Below are positions 20,943 to 31,572 of a DNA stretch of 64,000 bases, in pieces. Source of the DNA: Sanguinoderma infundibulare. Taxonomy: Eukaryota; Basidiomycota; Agaricomycetes; Polyporales; Polyporaceae. The notes under the pieces were generated by a model that saw nothing but the letters and a program-made list of their open reading frames with translations, was not told the DNA's origin and did no database searches. Each line of letters starts with the position of its first letter. Within the stretch, counting starts at the first letter, position 1. The stretch covers positions 4,836,001 to 4,900,000 of the forward strand of contig JAVLRN010000001.1 of the NCBI GenBank assembly GCA_032821775.1, written 5' to 3'. The position numbers were made by a program, and so were the translations under genes.

Positions 20943-22094
20943 ATGTCCGACTCGACACAACCTCCCCCTCCTCCCTCCTCTTCGTCCGAGATCGTCATCA
21001 ATGTCAAAGGTCGTAGATTTTCGTCTTGCTGTCTGCTAGGGCTAGCTGTTGATGCCACACGCTCCAGGTCCGAGCGAGCTGAAGCTGCAGATCACGGTGG
21101 CCACCGACAAGACCGTGGCCGACCTCAAGCAGGCCATCGCAGAGAAGTCGGACGTGCCCGCAGACCGCCAACGGCTCATCTACTCCGGTGCGCGCGCCCG
21201 TCTTTGGTTCTTCCTTGTCCTCCTCGACGTCGCTGACGTCACCCTGACACGCACAGGTCGCGTACTGAAGGACGAAGACGCGCTGTCGACGTACAAGATC
21301 CAGTCGTCGCACACCATTCACATGGTCAAGGGCGCCGCGCGGTCGGGCGGAGGAGGGCCATCTTCTTCTGGCCAGCAGCCGGCGCCGCAGCAGCTGCCGT
21401 CGATGCAGGCGGGGCAGAACCCGCACGACCCGCTCACGCAGCTGAACGGGCCGATGGGCTTCGGGCTTATGGCGGGCTTCAACCCGTTTGCGGACATGGG
21501 GCTGAACACGAACGATCCGAACATGGTGAGTCGTCTTTGCGTTCTGGCTGTTTTGTGAAGCTTCGGGCATTTGGCTGTGGGATGGCATGGCGACACTGGG
21601 GAGATGTTGGGTGGGCGACGAGGGGGAACTCAGCGTTGTGTCGCTCTTCGGCTCCCATCTGCATGCTGGAGTGCTGGAGGGTCTTCGGGTGAGGTGCGGC
21701 GTGACCAGGATGCCAGTACGAGGCATACACCTCTTTCCATGACACACCTCCAGTCGCACCTCGATCAATCTGACTTTGCGCAACCCCCAGATGCAATCCA
21801 TGCTCAACTCGCCCCAATTCCTCCAACAAATGTCTAGCGTCATGTCAAACCCCGACGTCCTCGACCAGATCATCGCATCGAACCCCCAACTCGCCGCCAT
21901 GGGCCCGCAGGTCCGCGAAGTGTTTCGCTCGGAGCGCTTCCGCCAAATGATGTCGAACCCCGAGACGCTCCGGATGATGATCCAGATGTCGAACATGATG
22001 CGCCAGTCCGGCCTCACTCCGCCTGGTTTCGGTGGTGGGCTAGGAGGGGCGGGGGCGGGAGGAGGGTTCCCCGCGCCGGGGCTGCCGTCGCGCG

Positions 22095-22125
<31 letters not shown>

Positions 22126-22679
22126 AGCAGGGTCTGGGTCGGGTGCGGGGCCAGCTGGTGGTACGCCGCCGAATCCGTTTGGGTTTGGCGGGGCTGGGTT
22201 CAACCCGTTCCTCAACCCCTGGGGCGCACCACCTCCTCCTGCGAACCCCCCAAGCACGGGTACCGGTACCGGGACGGATGCGGGTGCGGGTGCGGGTGCG
22301 GGTGCGGGTGCGACGGGGACGGGTACTGGCGCAGCGCCGGCGCCGCCTCCAGGGGGGATGTTCGACCCTGCTCTCATGCAACAGATGCTGGCAGCAATGG
22401 GCGGCGGCGGGGCCGGTGCGAGCCCGTTCGGGGGGTTGGGCGCGTTTGGTGCCCCAGCTGCCCCCGCCGACAGCAGACCGCCCGAGGAGAGGTTCCAGGT
22501 ACAGCTCCAGGTGCGTTTTTTTTGTTTTCGTTCGAAGCGGTGACGAGTGCTGAGCTGGAAAACAGCAACTGCAAGATATGGGCTTCACCAACGCGTCGCA
22601 GAACGTGCGCGCGCTGTTGGCCACCGGGGGGAACGTCCACTCGGCGATCGAGTACATCCTCAACGGTGGCGGACTGTGA
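20943..22679 (+). CDS. DSK2: ubiquilin, ubiquitin-proteasome shuttle
   Basis: Carries ubiquitinated clients to the proteasome. Exons 20943-21009, 21068-21187, 21257-21525, 21791-22510 and 22566-22679 give 429 aa. Order: N-terminal ubiquitin-like domain (LKLQITVATDKTVADLKQAI, then QRLIYSGRVLKDED); G/Q/S-rich linker; STI1-type helices (SPQFLQQMSSVMSNPDVLDQ, then RFRQMMSNPETLRMMIQM); a low-complexity Gly/Ala/Pro region with a polyglutamine run of about 9 and GAGAGAG repeats; C-terminal UBA domain (LQDMGFTNASQNVRALLATG to IEYILNGGGL). All key parts are present and the length is typical. The third intron, 265 nt, is longer than the others. Confidence 0.95.
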
Positions 22680-23278
22680 GCGTGAGCCGGGACGGCCACA
22701 GGGAGAGGAAGCAATCTCAGAAGACGTGTATTCTTAGACTGATGGGACCGATGCGGATAGGGCAGTGCGTTTTTGCTCGTGTGTACGAGGTTTGGGTGTT
22801 GTATTCTCAATGCGTCATCGCCCTAGCGGAGGCGGTGAGCGTGGATGGGGATTGCGTGTGGTTTGGGGTCCAGCTTTGGTGCGTGGCTACGGCAATGTTT
22901 TGCCGATGGTCGGGTCAATGCGGTTTAAGCGCCTCGATCCATGAACTTGTTCCGCCACGGCCATCTTCCATTGCGATGTCTGCCTTCGTGATACCCACGC
23001 GCCTCACACTGTTCTTCGAGGCCTTATGGAAGGATTAACACCACAAATACGCGCCGCAGTGGTGTATCACAGGATCCCCAACTGTTCGGATCGAGTGCTT
23101 CGCGACGGAGCTGTGTGTGGAAGGTTCGATGGGCCGAAGAAGGCTTTTGGTATGAAAGTGGATCCTTTCCCGTCTCGAACTGAGCCCACTTAAGCCGCTG
23201 TCCCACCGATCGTCGTATCTGTTGTTTTCTCCTGCACCCCTCTGCTGACCTTAATTGATATCATACTATAGATAGGAC
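22680..23278. other. no recognisable gene
   Basis: Intergenic space between ubiquilin and the C2-membrane gene; short frames only, no family signal. Confidence 0.5.
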
Positions 23279-25096
23279 ATGATGAGTGCTCTGGCCGCGG
23301 CGTGAGTCAGTTTTCTCTCTCTGTGCACATGTAGCTGACCGGCTGTTCTCTCTCAGCGGGTGGTCGATGACCGGTGGGTCTTTTCGTCACAAAAAATGTG
23401 CCACGTCATTGACGCGTGAAGTTGTATCGATCGTGTAGTCGTCCGGATGCACGGCATGCAATCTCTACGTACGGACGGGCGGTGGCGTCCGGAGGTGTTC
23501 GTCTCGTTCGAGGACGACTCGGAGCACGGCCAAGCTAGTAGCAGCCATGTGTTCGTCCTCGGCGTCGATGGGCGAAATCCAAATTTGAAGAGCGTGATCC
23601 CCATGTGAGTGTTCACGCTCAGTACCTCTTCACACTCCCATCCCAAGTTTTTGTTAACCCAAATGCTCATACAGCCCTCAATCTCTACTAGACCTTGCCG
23701 GAGGCAGGCTGTCCGTCGAAATATTCTCCAGGAGACCGTCACAGAAGAAGCAATCAGGGAAGTCGACGCCCCTGTGCTTTGCGCTGGTCCCACTCCAGGA
23801 CGTCCTCAAGAAGCGCGACCGTCCGCCCCGTTCTCAGCGCAAGGTCGAGCACGGGGTCGCCCTCATATGCGCGAAAGCTCTGCGTCCCGGGAAGGCGGCA
23901 GTGACCCCAGGCGTGCAGCCGAAGCTCGTCCTGCGCTTCCACCCCCCAGAAGAGGGCGAGGATTCAGCCTTCCCTTCTCCTCGGACGTCTTCGTCGGAGG
24001 TGACGGCGACACCGCCCCAAGAGGCCAAGAGCAACCAAGGTCTATCGGAATCCAGTGGTCGTTCTCGTACGTCGTTCTGACGGCTGCTGACATCGCTCCT
24101 TGAGCTTATGCTTACTGAGCGGGCACAGTGGGGCCAGGACCAGCGCTCGAGCCAACTGCGGTGGTGCCCAGTGTTAGTGGCGGCTGCGAGGCGTCGCCTT
24201 CGACCACCCCGACGATCCCGGCATCCGGGCGTCATGGTTCGCCTCGGGGTCCTGTCCATGTCCGGGATCCAGAATCTGTGCACAGACGAGAAAGCTCGGA
24301 TGCAGGCGAAACTCGGCCGACGTGGCTAGGCGCGGCGGGGTCATTCGTGAACTGCCTCGGGCCGTACGACGAGCTGCGGGATGCGGAGGCGCGAGGGGAC
24401 GGACGCCGGATGGAGGCGGTCCTAGCGCGGCTGCTGACCGAGTGGCAGTCTGTCGGTCAGATGGTACGTGCGGCATCCTCTCCGCGCATTCGCTACCGGC
24501 CTAGTAGAGAAGCTCAAGCAGTTTGGTTAGCTCATTGGCCTGGCGGCGGTCAACGCTGCCGTGATGGGCTTTGTGAAGGGGACCACCGCCTTCGCCATCG
24601 ACGGGTTTTCGTTGGGCGCGGTGACCATCGGGGCGATCGCAGCCGGGATCGGCCTGGCGGTCGACGCGTGGTTCTTCCTCCTCTTCAGCGGGGCCGATGG
24701 GACACGGTTCAAGGTGCGTTCACACTCGCCGGTCTGGGCTCGCGCTGACATCGAGGTTGATCATGGTGGCATATATCGTGACAGAGGCTGGCGAAAGACC
24801 TGTACGGGTCGTACTTTTTCTTCTGCCTCGTCTGCCGGCTGCCGACAATGCACATGTTCGTGTCCGTCCTCGCGCTCGCGCTCTTCCTGCTCTCGACTGC
24901 GTGGGCGCACTCGCCGACGATCGTGCTCGTCATGTGTGGGGTTGTGGGCGTGTTCGTCGGGTCGCAGATGCTCGCGTGTGTGATCCGGTTACGCTATAGG
25001 CGATGTAGGGTTAGACTGAGGCCGCGGCCTACTTTGTCGACGTCCGGAGTGCGGGTGCGGGTGCGACATGAGGCGACGCGGCCGGTGATGCGTTGA
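23279..25096 (+). CDS. C2-like domain protein with C-terminal membrane segments (paralog 1)
   Basis: Exons 23279-23301, 23357-23373, 23439-23604, 23675-24066, 24129-24463, 24531-24713 and 24785-25096 give 475 aa. The N-terminal 150 residues form a C2-like beta fold (TVVRMHGM, WRPEVFVSFEDD, DGRNPNLKSVI, LSVEIFSRRPSQKK, LVPLQDVLKK). Then comes a disordered linker rich in S, P and charged residues, a conserved block YDELRDAEARGDG and ARLLTEWQSVG, and three to four hydrophobic segments (AFAIDGFSLGAVTIGAIAAG; DAWFFLLFSG; VLALALFLLSTAWA; IVLVMCGVVGVFVGS). The tail is arginine-rich. All exon borders and phases, including a 17-nt second exon, match the gene at 57378-59742. Probably membrane-anchored and lipid-binding; function unknown. 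Confidence 0.72.
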
Positions 25097-25919
25097 TCTT
25101 CCATGTCTGTCACTGCCGCAAGGAGTCCGAGCCGGTCAGAGTTGGAGATGTGCACGGTTGTTGAGCCTATGCGCAATGTGTAGCACGGTCTCCTGATAAT
25201 GGCAGGGTATCAGGTTTTCAATCTGCAGATAAGTGGCTTCACCTTTTAGAGGGCTGAACAGGGTCACCGCACAAGGACCCACCATGTGCGTTGTCCATTC
25301 TATTCTTCTGGTGGCCCATTCGCCAGCCCTGCGCTGAATTGAACTCCTTTAATTTGCATGTACTGCTCAATTCACCGATGACAGCATCAACTTTCCAGCA
25401 CCAGTATGTAGACTCCCACAACACTCAGCCACACAAGACAGTTCTGAAGGGTACAAAAACACAGTTTATGCAAACAGGGGGCAAAAGGGTGGCTGCTGTT
25501 GCCAGAAACAAGTGCACCATCAATGCAGATTGTACAAACTTACTGGTCAGGAAGGTTAGTTGGTGTACTATAAGCCTTCACCTTAATTTTAGGACAAATT
25601 TCCAATTTTTGCTATAGGACATGTTCTATAGGGCCTGTATTGATAGATGTGAGTGGTCTAGAGGAGTCCTATACACTACCTTCATCTCCCATTTGCTGTT
25701 AAAACAATCAGTAAAGTCACTACAATACTTTTTTGAAGTCCTACCTATGTTTGGTGCTATATTACTATATTGGGCCGCTTAAATAAGCCAAATGGGCGCC
25801 TAAAGGCACCTAAACACCGTTCTGGCAGTGCCATGTCATCTCATCTTCATCCCAACCACCATGATCTCTGCATCCACCTCCATCCATTCTTATATCCTTG
25901 TTATTTCAATCATTTAGCT

Positions 25920-26123
25920 ATGTCTGAGTTCAGTGGTGCCATGCTAGCCAACTTTCAGCTCTTCACTCCTTCCCCTGTTTTTACACCACAATCTTTTTCT
26001 TCTTCTGAATCTCTTGATGATCCAGAGTTTCTGCCTGAGCCTCAGCCACTTGGCCTACCTCCTTCTGTGGTTGACAAGGCTATTCCTGATAATTACTTCT
26101 TCCCACCATGGCTGAGCTTATAA
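25920..26123 (+). CDS. small frame in AT-rich island, 67 aa
   Basis: Begins MSEFSGAMLANFQLFTPSP and is rich in S, P and F; an upstream in-frame extension to 25770 is possible. A compact pyrimidine-rich leader just before the ATG looks like a promoter or LTR-type leader. It ends WLSL and overlaps the next frame, which starts at an ATG in good context (CCACCATGG). The two may be one protein split by a frameshift. Family not recognised; a gag-like protein is a guess. Confidence 0.35.
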   Translation: MSEFSGAMLANFQLFTPSPVFTPQSFSSSESLDDPEFLPEPQPLGLPPSVVDKAIPDNYFFPPWLSL

Positions 26124-26275
26124 AACCTGTTGAAGGCATTTATCAACAGTTTACATTTCATATTGAAACACTTCAACTTGAACATCCCTTTGGTGGTCAG
26201 ATGTTTGCTTTAATTGCCACTTCAAAAGTTCCTACCCCCACTTATACTGTTTCTATTTACTATCGAGGAAGATAG
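26108..26275 (+). pseudogene. small frame cut off by the fold-back repeat
   Basis: Starts MAELIKPVEGIYQQFTFHIE and continues with a regular coding pattern (GGQMFALIATSKVPTP). It stops just inside the loop of the inverted repeat, where the DNA turns back into its own reverse complement. The original protein was therefore longer and has been truncated by the rearrangement. Family unknown. Confidence 0.4.
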
Positions 26276-26340
26276 TAAATAGAAACAGTATAAGTGGGGG
26301 TAGGAACTTTTGAAGTGGCAATTAAAGCAAACATCTGACC
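26195..26340. repeat. perfect 70-bp inverted repeat (fold-back)
   Basis: The arm 26195-26264 is the exact reverse complement of 26271-26340, separated by the 6-nt loop GAGGAA. No mismatch was found when both arms were compared base by base. The left arm is coding-like sequence, so the right arm is an inverted copy of it. Confidence 0.97.
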
Positions 26341-26362
26341 CTAACCCTAACCCTAACCCTAA
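26339..26362. repeat. interstitial telomere-type repeat, 4 units
   Basis: Four perfect CCCTAA units follow directly on the fold-back arm, overlapping it by two bases. TTAGGG/CCCTAA is the telomere repeat of most fungi. Four units in an internal position are a remnant or junction, not a working chromosome end, because coding sequence continues on both sides. Confidence 0.95.
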
Positions 26363-26767
26363 CTCCTCTATATCTAACATCTATCACCAGCCTTGCCTAA
26401 GGCATAGCTGCCCTTGTGTCTTCAAAACTGGCCTCAGGCCAGCCAGTGTACTCTAACTGTAGGCCTGAGGCTACAGCTTATCAACCAGGGCACAGATTAA
26501 CATATTGAACAAGTGAAATGCACAGCAATTCAACATCATTCTTGAGGTCAGTATAACCAGATCCTTCTTCTATTTGAACATCCACAGATTACACTACAGT
26601 ACTCATTGGCGAGCCAATGGTAACACAACTGTTTGAACACTGTGGTAATAAATCAATTATAACACCCTCATTGACCTGCCTTCCCAGCTGCTGCACTCCA
26701 AGACCAGAGCACGCCAATATCACTACTAATGCAAGTGCTAATGGAATGAACATGGCTCAGCACTCAC

Positions 26768-28300
26768 TTAGAACAGCTCGCCGGGCACCGCCATCTCAAG
26801 GCCGCCAGACTCGCACATACCAATCTCCCAGTCTAGACAACACACCAGAGGGGTCAGCAACTTGTTGTTGTGACAACCCGAACCACTCACAGCCGTAGAT
26901 GATGGTGACCGCCATGATGATACCAGTCCCGCTGCCGATCGTACCCATCAAATCCGCGACGACGGACAGGAGACCGAGGATGGCACCTCCGAGCGCCGCG
27001 GCGGTCGGGACAACGCGCTTGAGCTCGTTGTACATCGAGCCCTCGCAGTGGCCGGCCGCATCCATCTGCTGGTCCTTGAGCTGCTTTGGGATGTCACGCG
27101 GCCCCGAACTGGAGACCTCGATTCACGTGTTGAAGAAGATCGCGCAGGCGGTGACGGTGAACACGCTCTAGATCAGCGTGTAGACAGCATAGAGGAGTGC
27201 AGCGCGGAGGGTGTGGGAAGGCGACACATAAGGGGTGTTGTCCGAGACAGCCGCAAGCTGGGGCGAGTCCTCGAACAACTCCCACACGCGGAGAATGCGG
27301 ACGAGGAGGTTTTTAGGGAAGCAGTTGGCGAGCATCTGCGAAATGATGAAGATGTTGGAGGTGAGCACGGACTCCAGCAGGATAGGCATGTTCGAGGTGT
27401 AGAGGAGATTGACGGGGTAGAGGCTGCGCTGGCCGCGGAAGCGGTCGGACTTGACGGGGATCTCGATGCGAAAGCCCTGGAGGTAGATGACGATGGCGAA
27501 GAAGACAACGGTTGCGATAAGGTTCATGATGTTGGGAGACGGTCGCGCCAGAGGGCCTCGCGGAGGGCACGGCCCTTGTCGTTCCAGGTGAAGAGGAGAT
27601 GGCAGACAGAGATGACGGCACCCTCAAACTCGGGACTGCGGCCGAGGTTGATGATCGTTGGGGAGAAGTGAGCGAGGTGGAGACGAGGTGGATGATAAGA
27701 AAACAGATACTGGCGCCGAGGTCGTGGGGTTGACGTACATGCCAGTGAGGACCCAAGATGAGAGCAAAGACTAGGGGGATAACTCAGTATTCGTCTGTGA
27801 GATGAGGGTAATGTAATTATATAAAGGTGCGATCGCGCACACTCCATGCAACTCTGACTGAGATAATGGCAAAAGGTAAAAGTGCAAATCTATTCCGAGA
27901 GGAGTGGGCAATGACACTTTACGTTCGCGTCGAGCAACGCACGGGGCACGCGACGTGAAGCCCAGATGACGTAGTATATGCTCATTCCGACCCTGTCCAT
28001 CGCCCACCCGTTCGCGTTCCGCCCCACAACATGTTATACCAAGAGAGATGGAGCACTCATGTTTCTGAGCCCCACTAAACAGCGCGTGGTCCTCCTCAAG
28101 GAAGAAGTCGACTTCAATCAAGTTTGCGCCGGCCAAGAGCTGGATGATCATGCCCGAAGTGACAATGGGCGTAATACCGAGCTCTGTGGGCGTGCCACAG
28201 TTCGAGGCGAGGATGACACACATCCAGTAGAGGGGATCCGCCGAGTCCGAGGACATGAAGCTGGACGAGTACGCCATGTCTTGACCAACGCCTCCTAGAA
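26768..28300 (-). pseudogene. SEC61 alpha (protein translocon) pseudogene
   Basis: Minus-strand segments match Sec61 alpha in order: [133 protein letters not shown]; and the last exon, WEIGMCESGG to a stop at 26768-26770. Lesions: a 1-bp loss in the DRLPNIMN region near 27530; nonsense codons at the Y and W positions near 27140-27170; many changes at invariant sites; and no N-terminal 50-60 residues. Introns are kept, so it is a DNA-level copy. The working gene must be elsewhere. Confidence 0.88.
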
Positions 28301-28706
28301 GGTGTCTTCTTGCAGAGTTCGACCATGACGACAACAGTAGAAAGTCCCATCCATCCCCAAACGAACCATGTACTCGTCGGGATTCGATCCGTGCGCGGAC
28401 CCGAGGCCGCGCGCGCGTGTGCGTCGGCTGTGTGCTGTGGCCGCGGTGCGCTCGGGACATCGAGGATGAGCTCGTCCGCAAGGTGTAGCATTGCAGAGGT
28501 AGCCATCGCCGCGCGAATACTTGGTGGGTGATGGTCAGGCTGCTGCTGCTGCATCCTATATGTAAACGGGAAAGATAAGTATATAAGTCTGAGTCAAGAG
28601 TAAGGGCTCGATCATGCTTGAGCTTGAGGACTTCAGAACAGGGGGCACGCACCACGAATTGCGAAAATTGGCGGGATGGATGGACGTACAGACGGCGAAT
28701 TGGCGT
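28301..28706. other. no recognisable gene
   Basis: Short space between the SEC61 pseudogene and the hAT-like element. The missing SEC61 N-terminal exons would be expected here but are not recognisable. Confidence 0.5.
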
Positions 28707-28714
28707 GTGACGAG

Positions 28715-29947
28715 TAGGGCTCCGCACCGTACCGTCCAAGACGACCGTAATTACGATTGCGGTCAATTACGGTCGGCACGTAATACCGGTTCCCACCCAT
28801 CCGTAAGCGCCCCGTAACCAGGGCGCGTAATCGTCATCGTCCCGTCTTTTAACCGTCGTCATCCCGTCATTACGCGTATTTCTACTGACCGCCAGGCCTA
28901 CCGTCATCCTCAATCTATGTTGTTATACTTCAGTCTTTCTGTGTGTTTGTCATTCCGAAGGTCAACAGACTCAACTCTGCGCCCCTCCCGCTATGTCTGC
29001 CCCTCCTGCGGCGAGTACTTGGGTTCCCTGTTTCACTAGCATAGCAACATGGATCCTCGTCGCGGCCGGAACAGCACGTGTAGTTATAGGTATTTTCCTC
29101 AAGGTACCCGGGGCTGTAGGACATGAGAAAGAGAAGGCCGACGATCCCCAGGTATGGTTGTGCTGCGTTAATTTCACTGTTCGTCTGTTCGCCATGTAAT
29201 GGGATTCGTCGAGTGCCAAGTTTCATTGTCTCAGGGCCATTGTCTCTTGGTCTGATCTGAAATGGTCGGCAACGTGCGGGAGAGTTTTGAGCGGGCTGGC
29301 TCGGATGGCGTGGATGCCGAACGGTGGCGCGCTCACATGTCTTCTTGTGGCTTGCGTTCTCGACTCTACTCTTGTCAACTTGAGCACGATGGCAATGACT
29401 TGTACGTCGGAGAGTCGGTCTCCAGGCGGCTGGATTCGTTCAAAGGTAAGCTACCTCGACCTGAGAAAGTTGTAACACGGACTTACACGTAGTTTACATC
29501 GGATTTGGTCAGCACCCTACATACAAAACAGCAAGGTCAACCAAATGTCCGGCTTACTTCTCATCGACGACCGCTGTACATACCCAACACCGACGGCTTG
29601 CAGGATCGCCAGTTTCTTGTCGGCCTCCCAGACGATGGCGAGCGTCCCGAGCTTGAAGCCAGACACTATCCGGAGCCTTATGCTCCTGAAGCAGAGACTT
29701 CTTTTGTCCTGAGAGGCCCTCAAGACCGCCCTCAAGCAGTTCCGTGTCTTCGCTACATAGACGCCGTAAGGCGTTCAACAGATGTATCCAACAGCCCGTA
29801 CCGTACCCGTAAATACGACCCCGTAATCGTAACGTACCCGTAATCGTATCCAGATCTAAGCGATGACGACCGGCAAAATTACGGGCGTCACGTATTTTGT
29901 CCCGGCATTTTTACGCCGTACCGTAATACGACCGGTGCGGAGCCCTA
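28715..29947. mobile_element. hAT-like non-autonomous DNA transposon
   Basis: The 1233-bp element starts TAGGGCTCCGCACCG and ends with the exact reverse complement, a 15-bp terminal inverted repeat. It is flanked by an 8-bp direct duplication GTGACGAG (28707-28714 and 29948-29955). An 8-bp target duplication with short inverted ends is characteristic of the hAT superfamily. Both ends are crowded with repeats of CCGTAATTACG, CCGTACC and CGTAATACG type, as expected for subterminal transposase sites. Inside are short frames (for example 28993-29199, 29262-29492) with no transposase motif, so it depends on another element. The perfect ends suggest a fairly recent insertion. Confidence 0.9.
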
Positions 29948-30212
29948 GTGACGAGCAATGTTCAGAGTGCACCGCGGCCTCCGGACCGGGATCTGCTGAC
30001 GTCATTACGGATCCTATTGCGCAGGCCCGCACGTTGGTCAGACACCACCATCGGCTTGGATGGTACATCTACCCCGCCCAACACTCGCTCTCCTCCTCTT
30101 CTCGTCCCCACTCATACCCGCTCTTGCATCCGCCACCCTCATCTCATCCTCTCCCCGTCCCTTTCCCCGCACCCAGACGCCTCGCGACCAACGCTCACTG
30201 CCATTCTCCTTC

Positions 30213-30797
30213 ATGTCGACGTCCGACCAGCAGCCGGCACCTACCTCGCCCGAGTTCGTCCAGGAGCGGCTCTCCACCCTTCTCCAGTCGCCCTACATAC
30301 ACTTCACCCACGCGCCCCAGCTTCACGGCGTTCGCCTCGGCCACGGCCCCGTCGACCTCTTCAGCACCCGCTTCGCCAACTTCTTCACCCACGATGCCTC
30401 CGGTACCGTCGCCGGCAAGCCTGTCGACAAGGATGGCCTGAAGGAGTCTCTCTTGGCCCTCCAGAAGAAGTGGAACCCGGCGAGCGCGAGCTTCGTCGCT
30501 CAGGCAGATGCTACTCAGGTCCGTGTCCGTCTGTCTCTTTTGTCCTTCGTCCGACATACGAGGCCTAATCCGAAAATATGATCTCATCTCAGCCGACCAC
30601 CAAGTTCCTCTGGACACAAAAGGACGCTGAGCAGCCAAGCGAGGTCGTCGCCTCCGCCGAGTACGTCCTCCCTCTCCCCGATCTCACCGATCAGCCTGTC
30701 CTAACGTCAAGATTTTATTATCAGGGTCAAGGAGGAAGGCGGCACCTATCGCATTCACCAGCTCACCCTCGACGGTGACCAGTCCTTGTTTGTATAA
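30213..30797 (+). CDS. NTF2-like/SnoaL-like fold small protein
   Basis: Exons 30213-30518, 30593-30660 and 30725-30797 give 148 aa. The layout fits a single NTF2-like cone domain: N-terminal helices (SPEFVQERLSTLLQSPYIHF), a long central part with FFTHDASGTVAGKPVDKDGL and KESLLALQKKWNP, then beta strands (VKEEGGTYRIHQLTLDGDQS). Such proteins can be small enzymes or binding proteins; no catalytic D/H set can be named with confidence. An alternative upstream in-frame start at 30060 would add a hydrophobic leader. The hAT-like element ends about 260 bp upstream, within the probable promoter. Confidence 0.7.
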
Positions 30798-31572
30798 ACG
30801 TTCTCCCTTCCTGCACGCCTTGTACCATTATCGGATCACTACGGATTTTGTATCTCTAGTCGTTATCGTGTAGTACCTATGCCATATCATGCGCCCGCCT
30901 GGTCCCCGCTCAGCCAACCTGCACGCATCCGCAACTGCCAACCCACGACGCTCCACGTCGCCATGTAAGTTGTCGATTACCGGTTTACTGACGTCAGGAT
31001 TGCAGGTCGGACGCAAGCTTGTCCATATTCGGATGAAAACAATGTGGCGGAGCTTGCCCATGAAGCGCACAAGGTTGCCCATCGTCGACTGTCAACATTC
31101 CTCTCTTCCATTTCGCCATGGGCGGATAAGAAGACGGCCACATTGACGGCAACTCTCCCAGTCTCCCGCTGCACAGTGCCCATGATGAGAGCAGGCAGAG
31201 GTGTGTCTTCTCCTCAAGTTCACCGCGTTCGTTGAACAGCGCAAGCTTCAATTTCGACTTCTGTCAATAATTTTGTAGCATTTTTCGTGGAATCATATCT
31301 ATGAGGAGCGGCTCGGTTCGACTCTCGTTTGCCGCCTAGTAGTGGCACTACTACTTACCATGTTGAGTGTGCGCTGAATGTTCAATCATTGATGTCCATG
31401 CTTGTGGTTAAGTCCGAACAAGTCTGCGTAGATATATGAGCGCTTGACGTGAGCTGAAAGCACGTGCACGAGGTCCTGTTGCGGACTTGGTCGATTTTGA
31501 CTTCTTCCTCGACGAGCTCCTCGACGAGCTCGACCCCGTTGCCACTCACAACATTCCCATCCGCTGCCTGCA
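30798..31572. other. no recognisable gene
   Basis: Intergenic; short frames only. It provides the upstream region of the UBP2-type gene. Confidence 0.5.

Larger units (their letters stand above)
25215..26767. mobile_element. AT-rich foreign-looking island, probable transposon remnant
   Basis: Base composition shifts sharply from the GC-rich surroundings to AT-rich, with different codon use. Two overlapping frames (25920-26123 and 26108-26275), a perfect 70-bp inverted repeat and telomere-type repeats lie inside. The right edge falls 1 bp beyond the stop of a SEC61 pseudogene. No transposase or reverse transcriptase motif is visible and no clear terminal repeats or target duplication were found, so the class and exact ends are unknown. 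Confidence 0.6.

Noticed and set aside
21004..22377. 457-codon minus-strand frame, proline and arginine rich
   Set aside because: It is the antisense shadow of the ubiquilin gene, whose plus-strand exons are unmistakable.
26339..26362. A chromosome end
   Set aside because: Only four repeats, with genes and pseudogenes continuing on both sides; treated as an interstitial remnant.
28715..29947. Possible captured gene inside the hAT-like element (frames at 28993 and 29262)
   Set aside because: The frames are short, have no recognisable domain and no splice support.
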